Below, one piece after another: positions 25,983-35,682 of a stretch of 64,000 bases of DNA. The translations under genes and the position numbers were made by a program. How positions within the stretch are numbered: the stretch's first letter is position 1; every line of letters begins with the position of its first letter. Source of the stretch: Chitinophagales bacterium (GTDB lineage: Bacteria > Bacteroidota > Bacteroidia > Chitinophagales > UBA10324); NCBI GenBank assembly GCA_019694975.1, contig JAIBAY010000002.1:124001-188000 (forward strand), written 5' to 3'. Under the pieces are notes generated by a model. It saw only the letters and a program-made list of their open reading frames with translations, made no database searches and had not been told where the DNA came from.

Positions 25983-27452
25983 TCAGCTCATCCAATTCAC
26001 TTTCTCTTCCGGGTTCCATTTCACGGTAGTTTTTTTCAGCTTCGTCCAGAATTCAATGGAGCTTTTGCCGGTGATATCACATACACCGAACTTGCTCTCA
26101 TTCCATCCGCCGAAAGAAAATGGTTCTCTGGGAACAGGAACACCTACATTAACGCCAATCATGCCGGCACTTGCACGTTCCATCACTTGCCTGGCAATGC
26201 CGCCACTCTGTGTAAAAACGGAAGCCGCATTACCATAGTCAGAATTGTTTTCAATATGGATGGCCTCCTCCAGGTTACCGGCACGAATGATGGCCAGCAC
26301 AGGACCAAAAACTTCCTCCCTGGCGATTGCCATATCTGTTGTTACGTGATCGATTACCGTCGGGCCAACGTAAAAACCATCTTCATTTCCCTCTACTTTA
26401 ACATTTCTGCCATCAACCAATACCACAGCGCCGGCCTCTTCCGCTGCCGTAATATATTGTTCAATTCTTTCCTTCGCTGCTTTGCTGATCACACTGCCCA
26501 GGTTTTTTCCGGGTACAATTTTTCTGGCTTCGTCGCATATCCTTGCGATAATCTGATCAACGGAACCCACAGCCACCATTGCGCTTGCTGCCATGCAACG
26601 TTGCCCTGCACAACCACTCATACTTGCTGTTACATTGGAAGCCGTCATTTCCGGATGTGCATCGGGCATTACGATCAGGTGATTCTTCGCACCACCCAAT
26701 GCGACACATCGTTTCAGGTTTCCTGTTGCCCGGCGGTAAACAATCTTCGCCACTTTTGTTGAACCAACAAAGGAGACTGCTTCAATGCCAGGATGATCGC
26801 AGATAGCTTCCACGATGCCGCGGTCACCATTCACTATATTAAAAACACCTTCGGGCAAACCGGCTTCCTGTAACAAGTCTGCGATCCTGTTGGATGAAAG
26901 CGGTACTTGTTCTGATGGTTTCAGAATCATGCAATTTCCCAGTGCAATGGCATTGGGGATCGTCCAGTGTGGCACCATATTGGGAAAATTGAATGGCACA
27001 ATGGATGCCACCACTCCGAGTGGCTTATGTTCAATTCTACACTCCACACCCCTGCTTACTTCCAGCAATTCTCCGCTAATCAGCTGCGGTAACGAGCAGG
27101 CGAATTCCGTTAACTCAATACTTTTTTCCACTTCCGCCTTTGCCTCATCCATTGTTTTCCCGTTCTCTTCATGTACGATGGCAGACAACTCCTGCATATT
27201 CTTTTCCAGTAAAGTTTTATAGCGGTAGAAAACCTGCACTCTCTCCTTCACCGGCATTGCACTCCATCCCGGAAATGCTTTTCTTGCAGACTGTACTGCC
27301 GCATCCAGTTGCCCTGCTGATGACAGCGTCACAGTGGAGATGATTTTCCCTGTTAAGGGAGAATAAACATCAAGTTCCTCTGCCTCTCCACTTACAAACT
27401 TTCCTCCCACGTAGTTTTTTACAGGTTCATATTTCATAGCACCGGTTTGCAT
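25983..27452 (-). CDS. mmsA: (Methyl)malonate-semialdehyde dehydrogenase, CoA-acylating
   Basis: 489 residues. Aldehyde dehydrogenase fold: VPFNFPNM and LKPSEQVPL for NAD binding, VSFVGSTKVA, and the catalytic C286 in CAGQRCMAAS. The GQRCMA form and the N-terminal NYVGGKFV are typical of MMSDH rather than general ALDHs. It converts malonate semialdehyde to acetyl-CoA, or methylmalonate semialdehyde to propionyl-CoA, with NAD+ and CoA, and so ends the uracil/thymine route. Translation may instead start at the Met five codons later (27437). As the first gene on this strand, it heads the cluster, although the 257-bp gap after it may hold a separate promoter for the rest. Confidence 0.92.
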   Translation of the reverse strand: MQTGAMKYEPVKNYVGGKFVSGEAEELDVYSPLTGKIISTVTLSSAGQLDAAVQSARKAFPGWSAMPVKERVQVFYRYKTLLEKNMQELSAIVHEENGKTMDEAKAEVEKSIELTEFACSLPQLISGELLEVSRGVECRIEHKPLGVVASIVPFNFPNMVPHWTIPNAIALGNCMILKPSEQVPLSSNRIADLLQEAGLPEGVFNIVNGDRGIVEAICDHPGIEAVSFVGSTKVAKIVYRRATGNLKRCVALGGAKNHLIVMPDAHPEMTASNVTASMSGCAGQRCMAASAMVAVGSVDQIIARICDEARKIVPGKNLGSVISKAAKERIEQYITAAEEAGAVVLVDGRNVKVEGNEDGFYVGPTVIDHVTTDMAIAREEVFGPVLAIIRAGNLEEAIHIENNSDYGNAASVFTQSGGIARQVMERASAGMIGVNVGVPVPREPFSFGGWNESKFGVCDITGKSSIEFWTKLKKTTVKWNPEEKVNWMS

Positions 27453-27656
27453 GATCCAGAATTTTTATCTCCATAAATGTAAAAAAAGAAGCGGTTAACT
27501 GCTGCTTATTTCCGGCGGCAACTGTTGACAGGTTCACGATTGAAACTACTCACAGCAAAATAGAGCGCGAGCTACTCATATGGATTGGAAACATCACATG
27601 CAAAGCGGATCATTAGCAGATCCAATCGACATGGTCGAATCCTTGCAAGCAGGAGA

Positions 27657-29006
27657 TCAGCGTTGCTTTTCATCATCCTTATGCAGGAGATGCACTTTCA
27701 TAAACCTAATCATAGCATGATGTGTAGGCACCAAAACGGCAGCGATGCAAACAAGTATCATCAGCATCAATACGGGCGTATTGTGGGTAATTTCTTCCAG
27801 CAAAGGATGTGTGAGCAGCGTAATAAATTCGAAGAAGAGCAGCAAGGCAAGCAAGCCTGCAGACTCAATGAAACGGGATTTTGTTTTCCTGCGAGAAAGC
27901 AATAGCAACACCAGGAAAAAGGTGATGATAAATACGGCAATCCCAAACAATTGCAGATTGTGCCTGCGTTCTTCCTGCTGCCTCGCCCGTTCGATTGCAT
28001 TTTCCTGTTGCCTGATCTGCTCCGCAAAACTCAATGCCTGCACCTGTTTCACTTTCGCTTCATCAAACATCAGATCTTTGAAAGCAATCGACATTTTATA
28101 AAACCGGAAGGCGCTGTCATTCACATTATTCACTTCATACATTTCCGACAACAGCGTGCTGGCATTCATCATGTTCAACGGGTTGGATGCCGCTTTACCT
28201 GCTTCAAGGGACTTTTTAGCATAGTAAATACAGGAATCCGAAACATTGACTTTTTTGAAAAGCCGCGACATGCCGTAATAAGTCTCGCTGAGAATTTTAT
28301 AATCATTGATGGCCGTTGAATAAGGAATGCTTTGCCGGTAATAATTCATTGCGGTACTGTCATTCCCCAGTTTGGCATGTATATTTCCAAGGTTGTTCAG
28401 AATGCCATCGAGGTTAATATCATGATGCGTACGCAATGCCAGCTGATACGCCTGCTCTTCATAGAACAATGCCGAATCGAGCACATTCAGTTTCTCATAA
28501 CAATCTCCGATATTCAGTAAGGCAATCTCCAGCCTCTCATTATTCTTTAATGCTTCGAAGATGGCTTTGGATTTAAAGTAGTAATCAATTCCTTTCCTGT
28601 AATCCTCCTGTTCTGTGTACACAATGCCGATAACATTCATGGTCTTTGCTTTGCCGGGCAGGTCATTGATATCCTCCTGCATCTTTAAAGCTTTCAGCAA
28701 CTGTTCTAATGATGGCACGTAATTACCGGTTATCCAGAGTGTGACACCCATTTCATATATACAACGTGCTTCCCCTTTTACAAAACCGATGTGGCGCGAA
28801 AGTTCCAAACCTTTCCTGGCATAATGAAAACTGGAATCAGGAAAGTCAAAGTCATACGCATCACTCAGGTCTGCATAGCGGAAGATCCTTGTTGTATCGT
28901 CTGCTGCGGCTAAAAGATCCAGTTTGATACTGTCCGCCACAGGGTTGGAAGCATGTGCCGTCAGCGATAAAAGAAAAAATAGTAAGTAGAATGCCGGTGT
29001 TTTCAT
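27657..29006 (-). CDS. TPR protein with C-terminal membrane segments
   Basis: 449 residues from the preferred start at 29006; an upstream start at 29063 would add 19 residues before a good signal peptide (MKTPAFYLLFFLLSLTAHA). Residues ~30-320 hold about seven tetratricopeptide repeats, for example in the AKTMNVIGIVYTEQEDYRKGIDYY region. A coiled stretch rich in Gln, Glu and Arg follows (RQQENAIERARQQEERRHN). Three hydrophobic helices then lie near the C-terminus. This layout matches the periplasmic TPR plus membrane part of Bacteroidota sensor kinases and LuxR-like regulators, but no kinase or DNA-binding domain follows, so the gene encodes a signalling-like receptor without an output domain or a structural protein. 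No specific function recognised. Confidence 0.8.
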   Translation of the reverse strand: MKTPAFYLLFFLLSLTAHASNPVADSIKLDLLAAADDTTRIFRYADLSDAYDFDFPDSSFHYARKGLELSRHIGFVKGEARCIYEMGVTLWITGNYVPSLEQLLKALKMQEDINDLPGKAKTMNVIGIVYTEQEDYRKGIDYYFKSKAIFEALKNNERLEIALLNIGDCYEKLNVLDSALFYEEQAYQLALRTHHDINLDGILNNLGNIHAKLGNDSTAMNYYRQSIPYSTAINDYKILSETYYGMSRLFKKVNVSDSCIYYAKKSLEAGKAASNPLNMMNASTLLSEMYEVNNVNDSAFRFYKMSIAFKDLMFDEAKVKQVQALSFAEQIRQQENAIERARQQEERRHNLQLFGIAVFIITFFLVLLLLSRRKTKSRFIESAGLLALLLFFEFITLLTHPLLEEITHNTPVLMLMILVCIAAVLVPTHHAMIRFMKVHLLHKDDEKQR

Positions 29007-29220
29007 GAAGAAATTCAATCGCCACAATGTAGCTGAAAAATCGAATTGGCAGAACTGTAACAACCTAATAACTTGTATGCCGGGCTTACTACTTTTTCGA
29101 TCGCCTTAACGAACAATGAAGCAGCATAATGCGAATTAAAGCGCATCATAACTGCCTTAAAACAGTTGATGGCGACTGCCGGACACTATCGGATATTTCA
29201 TGCCCTGCTTGGCAAATCCG

Positions 29221-29478
29221 CTATGGCACAAGATCATCCATCAGCCTGCGGAGAATCCTGCCGGTTTTCGCTTTTACTTTATTCGGATCAACCATGATGC
29301 CGGCACTATTGTCAATGAAAACAGTATAGGTGCAGGCGTCGCGGGCCAGGGGATTGACCTGTGCTTTGGCCCCTTCCAGCGCGGCCTTAATCTCAGCCGC
29401 TGTCATGTTAACTTCTGTTTGGGCGGAACGGCTTTTACCCATAATGCCGCCACTTTCGACCAGTTTTATTTTACTCAT
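29221..29478 (-). CDS. Emfourin-type inhibitor of a protealysin-like protease
   Basis: 85 residues from the preferred ATG at 29478; a longer start at 29496 is possible. The KIKLVESGGIMGKSRSA opening and the later ...LRRLMDDL tail fit the emfourin family, small cytoplasmic inhibitors of M4 proteases encoded next to protealysin. The start codon overlaps the protease stop codon (ATGA, 29475-29478), so translation of inhibitor and protease is probably coupled. This arrangement, known in Serratia for protealysin and emfourin, is the main support for the name. Confidence 0.8.
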   Translation of the reverse strand: MSKIKLVESGGIMGKSRSAQTEVNMTAAEIKAALEGAKAQVNPLARDACTYTVFIDNSAGIMVDPNKVKAKTGRILRRLMDDLVP

Positions 29479-30578
29479 ACGTGCGCAGTTTTCCAACCAT
29501 GTTTAACAGCTTTTTCCTCCAGGCTCCCGCTTCCGAAAAGCCTCACAGCCTGCCGGATTGTCGCTTTCTTGGCATCTTCAAATGTTGAATTATAACGAAG
29601 CTCTTTGGTGAGCGCTTCATACCAGATTTTGCCTGCTTTCTTCCAGGCATATCCACCGAGATTCATGGCTGTTACATAAAAAACATAATTGGGAATCCCT
29701 GAATTCCAGTGTACACCGCCCCAGTCATCTGCATCGGTGTAGTCAAGTTTCATATAATCCTTCATCGTGGCAGGTTGCGGATCATCGCCCCAATACGGAT
29801 GACCAATATAAGCGGTACCGGGTGCTTTCATACTGCGCAAAGCATATTTCCTTCCCAGCATAGTCTGGCCGCCAATCAGCCAGTCCGACTCCTTCACCGT
29901 CAGGTTCATAGCACGCTGCTTAATCAGCATACCGAATACATCGGCATACGATTCATTCAGCGCTCCGGGCTGAAACTCATAAGCGAAGTTGGAAGTAAAC
30001 TGCACCAGTGCATGGGTGATCTCATGACCGATGATATCAAGATCAGCAGTGAAGCTCTTAAATGTCTTACCATCACCGTCGCCGAAAATCATTTGCTTGC
30101 CATCCCACATAGCATTCCCGTAACGCTTGCCATAATGAATCGTGTTTTTGAAATGCATGCCATGCGCATCAACTGAATCGCGTTTGTATAACTCATAATA
30201 GAATTTCCAGCATTGGTAAATGCCATCATATACCTTTCTTGCATCCGGATCTTCAAACTTGCCGTTTTTAGGGCGCTGAACAACCTTTCCGGGCAAATCA
30301 TAACCATGCCTGCAATCATATATATTGATTACAGGCCGTGCCTTTTTTTTCTTGTTTTTGGAATGATGCTCTACTTTGATTGGCGCTGCACCTACCAGTA
30401 TCCGCTGTTGATGCGCGGGCAACGTGGCAATAAATTCACGGTCTGCCTTGATACGGTTGGTGTGAAACAACTCCGTCAGCCGCTCTGTTTCAGTGGTGTT
30501 AGTAGCAGTCTGATGCATCTTGCGCATGATATAAGGCGGCATGATACATCGCATAGGATCAAAACGGTTATTACACAT
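29475..30578 (-). CDS. Protealysin-like M4 metalloprotease
   Basis: 367 residues. Thermolysin-type zinc site: HEITH at residues 185-189 and the third ligand E209 in GALNESYADV. The GGVHWNSGIPN motif carries the later catalytic His. There is no signal peptide. The N-terminus has CIMPPYIMRKM, the Cys/PPY-type short propeptide signature of protealysin-like proteases, in place of the long FTP/PepSY propeptide of secreted thermolysins. The family matures by removing the ~40-residue propeptide. It acts inside the cell or is exported by an unknown route; in Serratia it targets actin-like substrates. The gene is followed by an overlapping emfourin-type inhibitor gene. Confidence 0.9.
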   Translation of the reverse strand: MCNNRFDPMRCIMPPYIMRKMHQTATNTTETERLTELFHTNRIKADREFIATLPAHQQRILVGAAPIKVEHHSKNKKKKARPVINIYDCRHGYDLPGKVVQRPKNGKFEDPDARKVYDGIYQCWKFYYELYKRDSVDAHGMHFKNTIHYGKRYGNAMWDGKQMIFGDGDGKTFKSFTADLDIIGHEITHALVQFTSNFAYEFQPGALNESYADVFGMLIKQRAMNLTVKESDWLIGGQTMLGRKYALRSMKAPGTAYIGHPYWGDDPQPATMKDYMKLDYTDADDWGGVHWNSGIPNYVFYVTAMNLGGYAWKKAGKIWYEALTKELRYNSTFEDAKKATIRQAVRLFGSGSLEEKAVKHGWKTAHV

Positions 30579-30889
30579 GCATGGGATTTTAATTCAGCGT
30601 GGTAAGGCTTGTAAATATATAAAATTATAAATCAGATACTTCATCAGCAAAAGCACTTCATGTGCTTATGTTGATCGTGGAAAAATTGCTTTGTAGAATG
30701 CAGTAACCTGATGAATAAGTGTAAGAATTATGATGATACAGCTTATAGCTTCCCGAGGCTGACTATGAGAAACAAAATATACTAAGGTCAGTATTGGATG
30801 AAACTTTCATGCGGCAGTTAATTGGCAAATCAATATTGCAGCTTTTAAAAACCGACAGCATACAGATACAACCTTAGCCATAAATGCCG
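30579..30889. other. 311-bp intergenic region, nothing recognised
   Basis: AT-rich spacer between the M4 protease start and the clpS stop. No coding frame with sensible composition, no structured RNA and no family repeat was seen. It probably carries the protease promoter, but no clear TAnnTTTG box was found. Confidence 0.5.
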
Positions 30890-31168
30890 TCACTCGAAAC
30901 CGATCTCCGTCTTTAAATCAATGGCTTCCAGCACGGCGCTGACATGCAGGCATTCTTCCATCGCACCTTCAAACACCTTGCACTTACCTTCGGTATGTAC
31001 GGTCATGGCCATTTTTTCGCCCACTTTATAGGAACAGTTGATGGCAAGAATGAGCTGACAGATCACATCATCAAAAGTGTGGTAATCATCGTTAAATAGA
31101 ATAACATGGGCATAGCCGGCAGTGCCCGGTCCTGCTGTTTTTTCTATTGTGATGACTTCCGTTTCCAT
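30890..31168 (-). CDS. clpS: ATP-dependent Clp protease adaptor ClpS
   Basis: 92 residues, within the usual 90-110. The core motif HVILFNDDYHTFDDVI is the ClpS signature (the D-D pair helps bind N-degron amino groups). It is followed by the helix with EKMAMTVHTEGKCKVFEG and an EE pair, where VHTEG matches the family's VH..G. ClpS brings N-end-rule substrates to ClpA/ClpC-ClpP. The N-terminal ~20 residues form the flexible tail that enters the Clp ATPase. Monocistronic as far as can be seen. Confidence 0.9.
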   Translation of the reverse strand: METEVITIEKTAGPGTAGYAHVILFNDDYHTFDDVICQLILAINCSYKVGEKMAMTVHTEGKCKVFEGAMEECLHVSAVLEAIDLKTEIGFE

Positions 31169-31356
31169 GCAGAGCAGGCTAATTTAAGCATATTGCAGTA
31201 ACCTGTATAATCAGCAGCAACATTGTAAAACCGAACAATGAAACTTGCCGGATTTATTCATGTATCTCTTCACATCATGACCTCATTTCACTGACAATAT
31301 CCATTGTGCATCCTTCATAAATCTTTACCTTCGGCATCCATAAAAAATTCCTGTTG

Positions 31357-32838
31357 ATGCATTTACGTGCTAAGTCGCTGACTTTAATGCTGCTTTTTAT
31401 CTGTGCACGTTTTGCCCCGGTTTTCGCCCAGAAAAACATCGCCATGAATGCTCTGTATGGTATATACAAGGGAACACTTCCCTGCGCAGATTGTCCGGGC
31501 ATCAACTACCGGCTCAGCCTGCAACATGACAGCACTTTCGAAGAATCCGCATTTTACCCTGGACGCTCCGATACCGCTGCCATATCAACAGGAACATATT
31601 CCGTGACTGATCTGGCTATCCTGCAACTGCAAGGAAGCAAATTCACCACCGGGATTTTCCAGATTCAGCCTGCTGCATTGCAAATGCTTGATGTAAACGG
31701 AACAGCAATAAATGGTGATCTGTCAGCACATTACCTTTTGAGAAAAGTGACACGCTCCATAAAAAATACAGCTGCTGATGAGACCGGTATCAGAACCGTT
31801 TCTGTAAACCGCAAGAAATTCAGTCAGGGCATATCATTCTATGCTGCGGGCAACGAACCATCCTGGACACTTGATATCAAACAAGATGACGAAATCTACT
31901 TTACTACATCAGAAGGCTTAACCATGGATGTCCCTTTTGTGAAAGCAATGAAAACGGCCGGTACTGATGTGGCAAGCTATCATTCTCAAACAACATCCGG
32001 AGTTCTGAAGATTCATATACAGCCCGCCGGCTGCATGGATAATATGAGTGGTGAACGCTATACCTTCAGCGTGATCATTGATGTAAAATGTTCAGGCGAC
32101 CAGGAATACCGGCATTTTGAAGGCTGCGGTAATGCAGTGCCTGATTTTGACCTGGAAGGAAAATGGTATCTGAAAAATGCTGCGGCCATTATGCCGGGAG
32201 CAAAGGATCTGCAGCAGCAACTACCATATGTGGAAATTAATCCCGACAGCCTCGCCTATGCTGGTTTCGCCGGCTGTAACCGTATGGCCGGCAAGATAAC
32301 GTTGCCTGATAAAGGTGCCATTAGTTTTGAGAAGGGTGCAATTACGATGATGGCTTGTCCTTATATGGAACAGGAAAGCGCTTTCATTGACGCATTGACA
32401 AGCTGTACCCGTTATAGTATGAACGGTGATGAAATGATGTTATACAATGCCGGTAAAGACACGCTCAGTATGTCGAAGCGCATACCATCTGCCAACCTGA
32501 ACCTCCGGCTGATTGATATATGGGTGCTGGAAACCATGAATGGCAAAAAAGCGGAGCCGAAAAGCTACGGCGTCGAGTTACCACGACTGGAAATAAACAG
32601 TCAGTTCAATTTTACAGGCACCACCGGCTGCAACGATCTCAGCGGAACCATCACGGCGGATGATCATGCTATTACATTGACTATGCAGCACATCACAAAA
32701 AACGCTTGCAGCAATGCACTGATAGAAGCTGCATTCACAGAAGCACTGAAATCTTCCAATACATGGACGATTGCAAATAACCGGCTAACACTTTCGAAAA
32801 ATGGAAAGGCACTATTGGTTTTCAGGAAGGCAGATTAG
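31357..32838 (+). CDS. NlpE-META-META envelope protein
   Basis: 493 residues, with an ATG at 31357 directly after an in-frame TTG. Residues 1-25 look like a signal peptide (LMLLFICARFAPVFAQ); there is no lipobox Cys at the cleavage site. Residues ~28-125 are NlpE-like (GIYKGTLPCADCPGINYRL). A middle domain, ~155-255, starts FYAAGNEPSWTLDI as in the COG3650/membrane-protein-like family and has CMDNMSGERYTFSV. Two META/HslJ domains follow (~268-385 with GFAGCNRMAGKI and MMACPYMEQESAFIDAL; ~390-490 with GTTGCNDLSGTI and KNACSNALIEAAFTEAL). NlpE and HslJ in enterobacteria are linked to envelope and heat/novobiocin stress. The role here is envelope stress or copper handling by inference only. Confidence 0.82.
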   Translation: MHLRAKSLTLMLLFICARFAPVFAQKNIAMNALYGIYKGTLPCADCPGINYRLSLQHDSTFEESAFYPGRSDTAAISTGTYSVTDLAILQLQGSKFTTGIFQIQPAALQMLDVNGTAINGDLSAHYLLRKVTRSIKNTAADETGIRTVSVNRKKFSQGISFYAAGNEPSWTLDIKQDDEIYFTTSEGLTMDVPFVKAMKTAGTDVASYHSQTTSGVLKIHIQPAGCMDNMSGERYTFSVIIDVKCSGDQEYRHFEGCGNAVPDFDLEGKWYLKNAAAIMPGAKDLQQQLPYVEINPDSLAYAGFAGCNRMAGKITLPDKGAISFEKGAITMMACPYMEQESAFIDALTSCTRYSMNGDEMMLYNAGKDTLSMSKRIPSANLNLRLIDIWVLETMNGKKAEPKSYGVELPRLEINSQFNFTGTTGCNDLSGTITADDHAITLTMQHITKNACSNALIEAAFTEALKSSNTWTIANNRLTLSKNGKALLVFRKAD

Positions 32839-32910
32839 TTGATAAGATTTACAGACTGCCAAGGTATCTGTCGAAGCTGCATGATTACAATGGTTACAGG
32901 TTGGCATCGC

Positions 32911-32940
32911 TTTGTACTCCCGACTTCCATCCTATCTTTG
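32911..32940 (+). promoter_or_regulatory. Bacteroidota-type promoter for uppP-truB
   Basis: TTTG at 32911-32914, 18 bp, then TATCTTTG at 32933-32940. This fits the Bacteroidota sigma-A consensus (TTTG-N17-23-TAnnTTTG). Transcription would begin near 32946, leaving a leader of about 90 nt. Confidence 0.65.
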
Positions 32941-33033
32941 CGCCCGCCATCAGCATAAAGCTGCATTTTTCAACCATTTATTTGAACCTGTTGAGAGCAG
33001 TAAGCTGACAATAACAATTTAACCATTGCTTCC

Positions 33034-33840
33034 ATGACTATTTTGCAATCCATCATCCTCGCTATTGTTGAAGGCCTTACTGAGTTTTTGCCGATTTCTT
33101 CCACAGGTCATATGATCATCGCTTCCACCATCATGGGTATCAATAATGATGATTTCGTAAAAATGTTTGAAGTGGTGATTCAGTTCGGCGCCATCCTTTC
33201 CGTAGTGGTGCTTTATTGGAAAAGATTCATGCCCGGGAATAAATCCTTATGGCAATGGTTCGAATTTTACCTCAAGTTGCTTGTTGCCTTTATTCCTTCG
33301 GCATGCATCGGCCTGCTCTTTCATGATTACATCAAACAATTGCTTGGCAGCGTAACGGTAGTAGCTGTCTCCATGCTGGTGGGAGGCGTTATCCTGCTTT
33401 TCATTGATGCTGTTTTCAAATCTGCGGATGATGCAGCAGAAAAGCCTGTCACCTATCCGATGGCATTCATGATCGGACTTTTCCAGGTGATCAGTATGAT
33501 TCCCGGTGTTTCGCGTTCGGCGGCAACCATCATCGGCGGCATGAGTCAACGATTGAGCAGAAGGCAGGCTGCTGAATTTTCATTCTTCCTGGCAGTGCCA
33601 ACAATGGCAGCGGCATCGTTGCTCGATTTATTGGATTATTACGCATCCATCACCACGGCAGACCTTGTCCCTCTCGCCGTCGGTTTTGTAGTTGCATTCT
33701 TCGTGGCAATGGTTGCCATCAAAGCTTTTGTCGGTTTTCTTACCAGGCACGGATTTAAGTTATTCGGCTACTACCGCATTGTTGTCGGTGTTATCTTGCT
33801 CCTGCTCATTGCCATGGGAGTAAACCTGCAGATGTTATGA
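33034..33840 (+). CDS. uppP: Undecaprenyl-diphosphatase
   Basis: 268 residues with about eight membrane helices. It has the two BacA/UppP signature motifs: [15 protein letters not shown] near the N-terminus (residues ~13-27) and [13 protein letters not shown] near residue 155. It removes a phosphate from undecaprenyl diphosphate at the outer face of the inner membrane, recycling the carrier for peptidoglycan and other surface glycans, and gives bacitracin tolerance when abundant. The stop codon overlaps the truB start (ATGA), so the two form an operon. A clear promoter lies about 95 bp upstream of the start. Confidence 0.96.
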   Translation: MTILQSIILAIVEGLTEFLPISSTGHMIIASTIMGINNDDFVKMFEVVIQFGAILSVVVLYWKRFMPGNKSLWQWFEFYLKLLVAFIPSACIGLLFHDYIKQLLGSVTVVAVSMLVGGVILLFIDAVFKSADDAAEKPVTYPMAFMIGLFQVISMIPGVSRSAATIIGGMSQRLSRRQAAEFSFFLAVPTMAAASLLDLLDYYASITTADLVPLAVGFVVAFFVAMVAIKAFVGFLTRHGFKLFGYYRIVVGVILLLLIAMGVNLQML

Positions 33841-34541
33841 CGCTGGAAGAAATCCGTAAAGGTTCCGTCTTATTATTTGACAAACCATTTGGCTGGTCAT
33901 CGTTTGATGTAGTGAACAAGGTGAAGCGGATGACGAAAGCCAAGACCGGTCATGCCGGCACCCTTGATCCAAATGCGACGGGGCTGCTGATCTTATGTAC
34001 TGGAAGTTTTACAAAGCGCATTCCCGAATTCCAGGATACTCAAAAAGAATATACCGGGACCATGATACTGGGCGCTACCACACCAAGTTATGACACCGAG
34101 AAAGAGATTGACAGGCGATTTGATACATCATCTGTCACAACGGAGATGATTTATGCAGCCATTCCATCATTTATGGGTGAGATCCTGCAATCACCACCTA
34201 ACTTTTCCGCCATCTATGTTGATGGAAGAAGAGCTTATAAAAAAGCTCGGTCGGGCCATGATTTTGAAATTGAGAAAAGAAAGGTCACATTATTTGAATT
34301 TGAAATTACCGGCATCGAAATGCCGGCGGTACATTTCAGAATTATTTGCGGCAAAGGATTTTACGTTCGTTCGCTGGTAAATGATTTTGGAAAAGCGCTG
34401 AACAATGGCGCTTATCTTTCCGCCCTTTGCAGGACACGCATTGGCAATTATCTCCTGCAAGACGCCTGGCAAGTAGATGATTTCACGAAATTCGTGCTGG
34501 CGGCGGAAGCAAAAGAAGCCGGAGTGACTGAATCGGAATAG
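33837..34541 (+). CDS. truB: tRNA pseudouridine(55) synthase TruB
   Basis: 234 residues. The catalytic Asp is D44 in [14 protein letters not shown], and the substrate-binding KxYT-type motif appears as [26 protein letters not shown] is also typical. It isomerises U55 in the T-loop of tRNAs. The length is near that of Bacteroidota TruB proteins that lack the large C-terminal PUA domain. The start overlaps the uppP stop by 4 bp; this pairing of uppP and truB is common in Bacteroidota. Confidence 0.96.
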   Translation: MTLEEIRKGSVLLFDKPFGWSSFDVVNKVKRMTKAKTGHAGTLDPNATGLLILCTGSFTKRIPEFQDTQKEYTGTMILGATTPSYDTEKEIDRRFDTSSVTTEMIYAAIPSFMGEILQSPPNFSAIYVDGRRAYKKARSGHDFEIEKRKVTLFEFEITGIEMPAVHFRIICGKGFYVRSLVNDFGKALNNGAYLSALCRTRIGNYLLQDAWQVDDFTKFVLAAEAKEAGVTESE

Positions 34542-34749
34542 AAAGATTGCTTCTTCCAATTGGACGGTGGAGCGCGAACGGTCCTTGCTTGTTCAAGTGA
34601 ATTGAATGTTTATGGAAAAGGATAAAAACCAAATCAGCTTCCGCGTAAGGTGCACAGTGAGCTAAATGCATCTTGATGCAATTGTTTAAATGCATACAAA
34701 ACCATTACAGTTTACTCATCACGCAACCCTGCAAGCATCAACTTACTCG

Positions 34750-35682
34750 ATGATAGTTCATAAAGACATGGCTGCGTTGCCTGCTTTCCGCAATGCAGTG
34801 ATCACCGTTGGAACCTTCGATGGCGTACACCATGGCCATCAGCACCTGATTCAACACATCCGGAAACGGGCGGCTGAGATAAAGGGAGAAAGTGTACTGA
34901 TTACCTTTGATCAGCATCCGCGGGCAGTAGTGTATCCGGATGATCCTACCCTTCGCATCCTGTCTACACGGGAAGAAAAAATTGAATTGTTGCAGGCGCT
35001 CAAGGTGGATCACCTGGTATTTGTTCCGTTTACTCGAGAGTTCTCGAAGCTTCCGGCACGCGACTATGTAGATCAGTTCCTGGTCGGTAAATTTCGCCCG
35101 TCTATCATTGCCATCGGTTACAACCACCAGTTTGGCCACCACCGCGACGGCAATATCGAGCTGCTCAGGAAGCTGGCTTCAGCCTTAAAATTCGAAGTGG
35201 AGGAAATCTCGAAACAGATGGTTGATGAAATCGAGGTGAGCTCAACGCGTATCCGAATAGCGCTTACAGAAGGTGATGTACACACTGCGGCGCAACTGCT
35301 CGGCCATCCTTATTCACTCTGTGGAAAGGTGGTGAAGGGCAATCAGCTTGGCCGTAAGTTCGGTTATCCTACTGCCAACATTGCTGTTGCAGATCCTTTT
35401 AAACTTATTCCCGCCGATGGGGTTTATGCCATCCGGGCCACAGCTAATCAGCAGCAACTGGATGGTGTGGCAAGCATTGGATTTCGTCCGACAGTCAATG
35501 GCCGTCACCGTACTGTGGAGGCTTTCTTATTTGATTTTGAAGGTGACCTGTATGACAGCGAACTGAAGATTTCATTTGTAGATTGGCTGCGCCCCGAGGT
35601 TAAGTTTGAAACCGTTGACCTGATGATTGCAGCCATTGAAAAAGATGTTGAACAATCAAAATCAATTCTGTCACAACGATGA
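34750..35682 (+). CDS. ribF: Bifunctional riboflavin kinase/FAD synthetase
   Basis: 310 residues from the ATG at 34750. An upstream frame to 34690 adds 20 residues without family similarity, while MIVHKDMAALPAFRNAVITVGTFDGVHHGHQ begins as in other Bacteroidota RibF proteins. The N-terminal FAD synthetase half has GTFDGVHHGH and the VSSTRIR motif. The C-terminal riboflavin kinase half has GRKFGYPTANI and VYAIRA. It makes FMN and FAD from riboflavin and ATP. The gene stands close downstream of truB, with a 208-bp gap in which no terminator was seen. Confidence 0.95.
   Translation: MIVHKDMAALPAFRNAVITVGTFDGVHHGHQHLIQHIRKRAAEIKGESVLITFDQHPRAVVYPDDPTLRILSTREEKIELLQALKVDHLVFVPFTREFSKLPARDYVDQFLVGKFRPSIIAIGYNHQFGHHRDGNIELLRKLASALKFEVEEISKQMVDEIEVSSTRIRIALTEGDVHTAAQLLGHPYSLCGKVVKGNQLGRKFGYPTANIAVADPFKLIPADGVYAIRATANQQQLDGVASIGFRPTVNGRHRTVEAFLFDFEGDLYDSELKISFVDWLRPEVKFETVDLMIAAIEKDVEQSKSILSQR

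Noticed and set aside
26187..26762. 191-codon plus-strand ORF
   Set aside because: Antisense to the semialdehyde dehydrogenase gene, rich in His and Cys as expected of such shadows.
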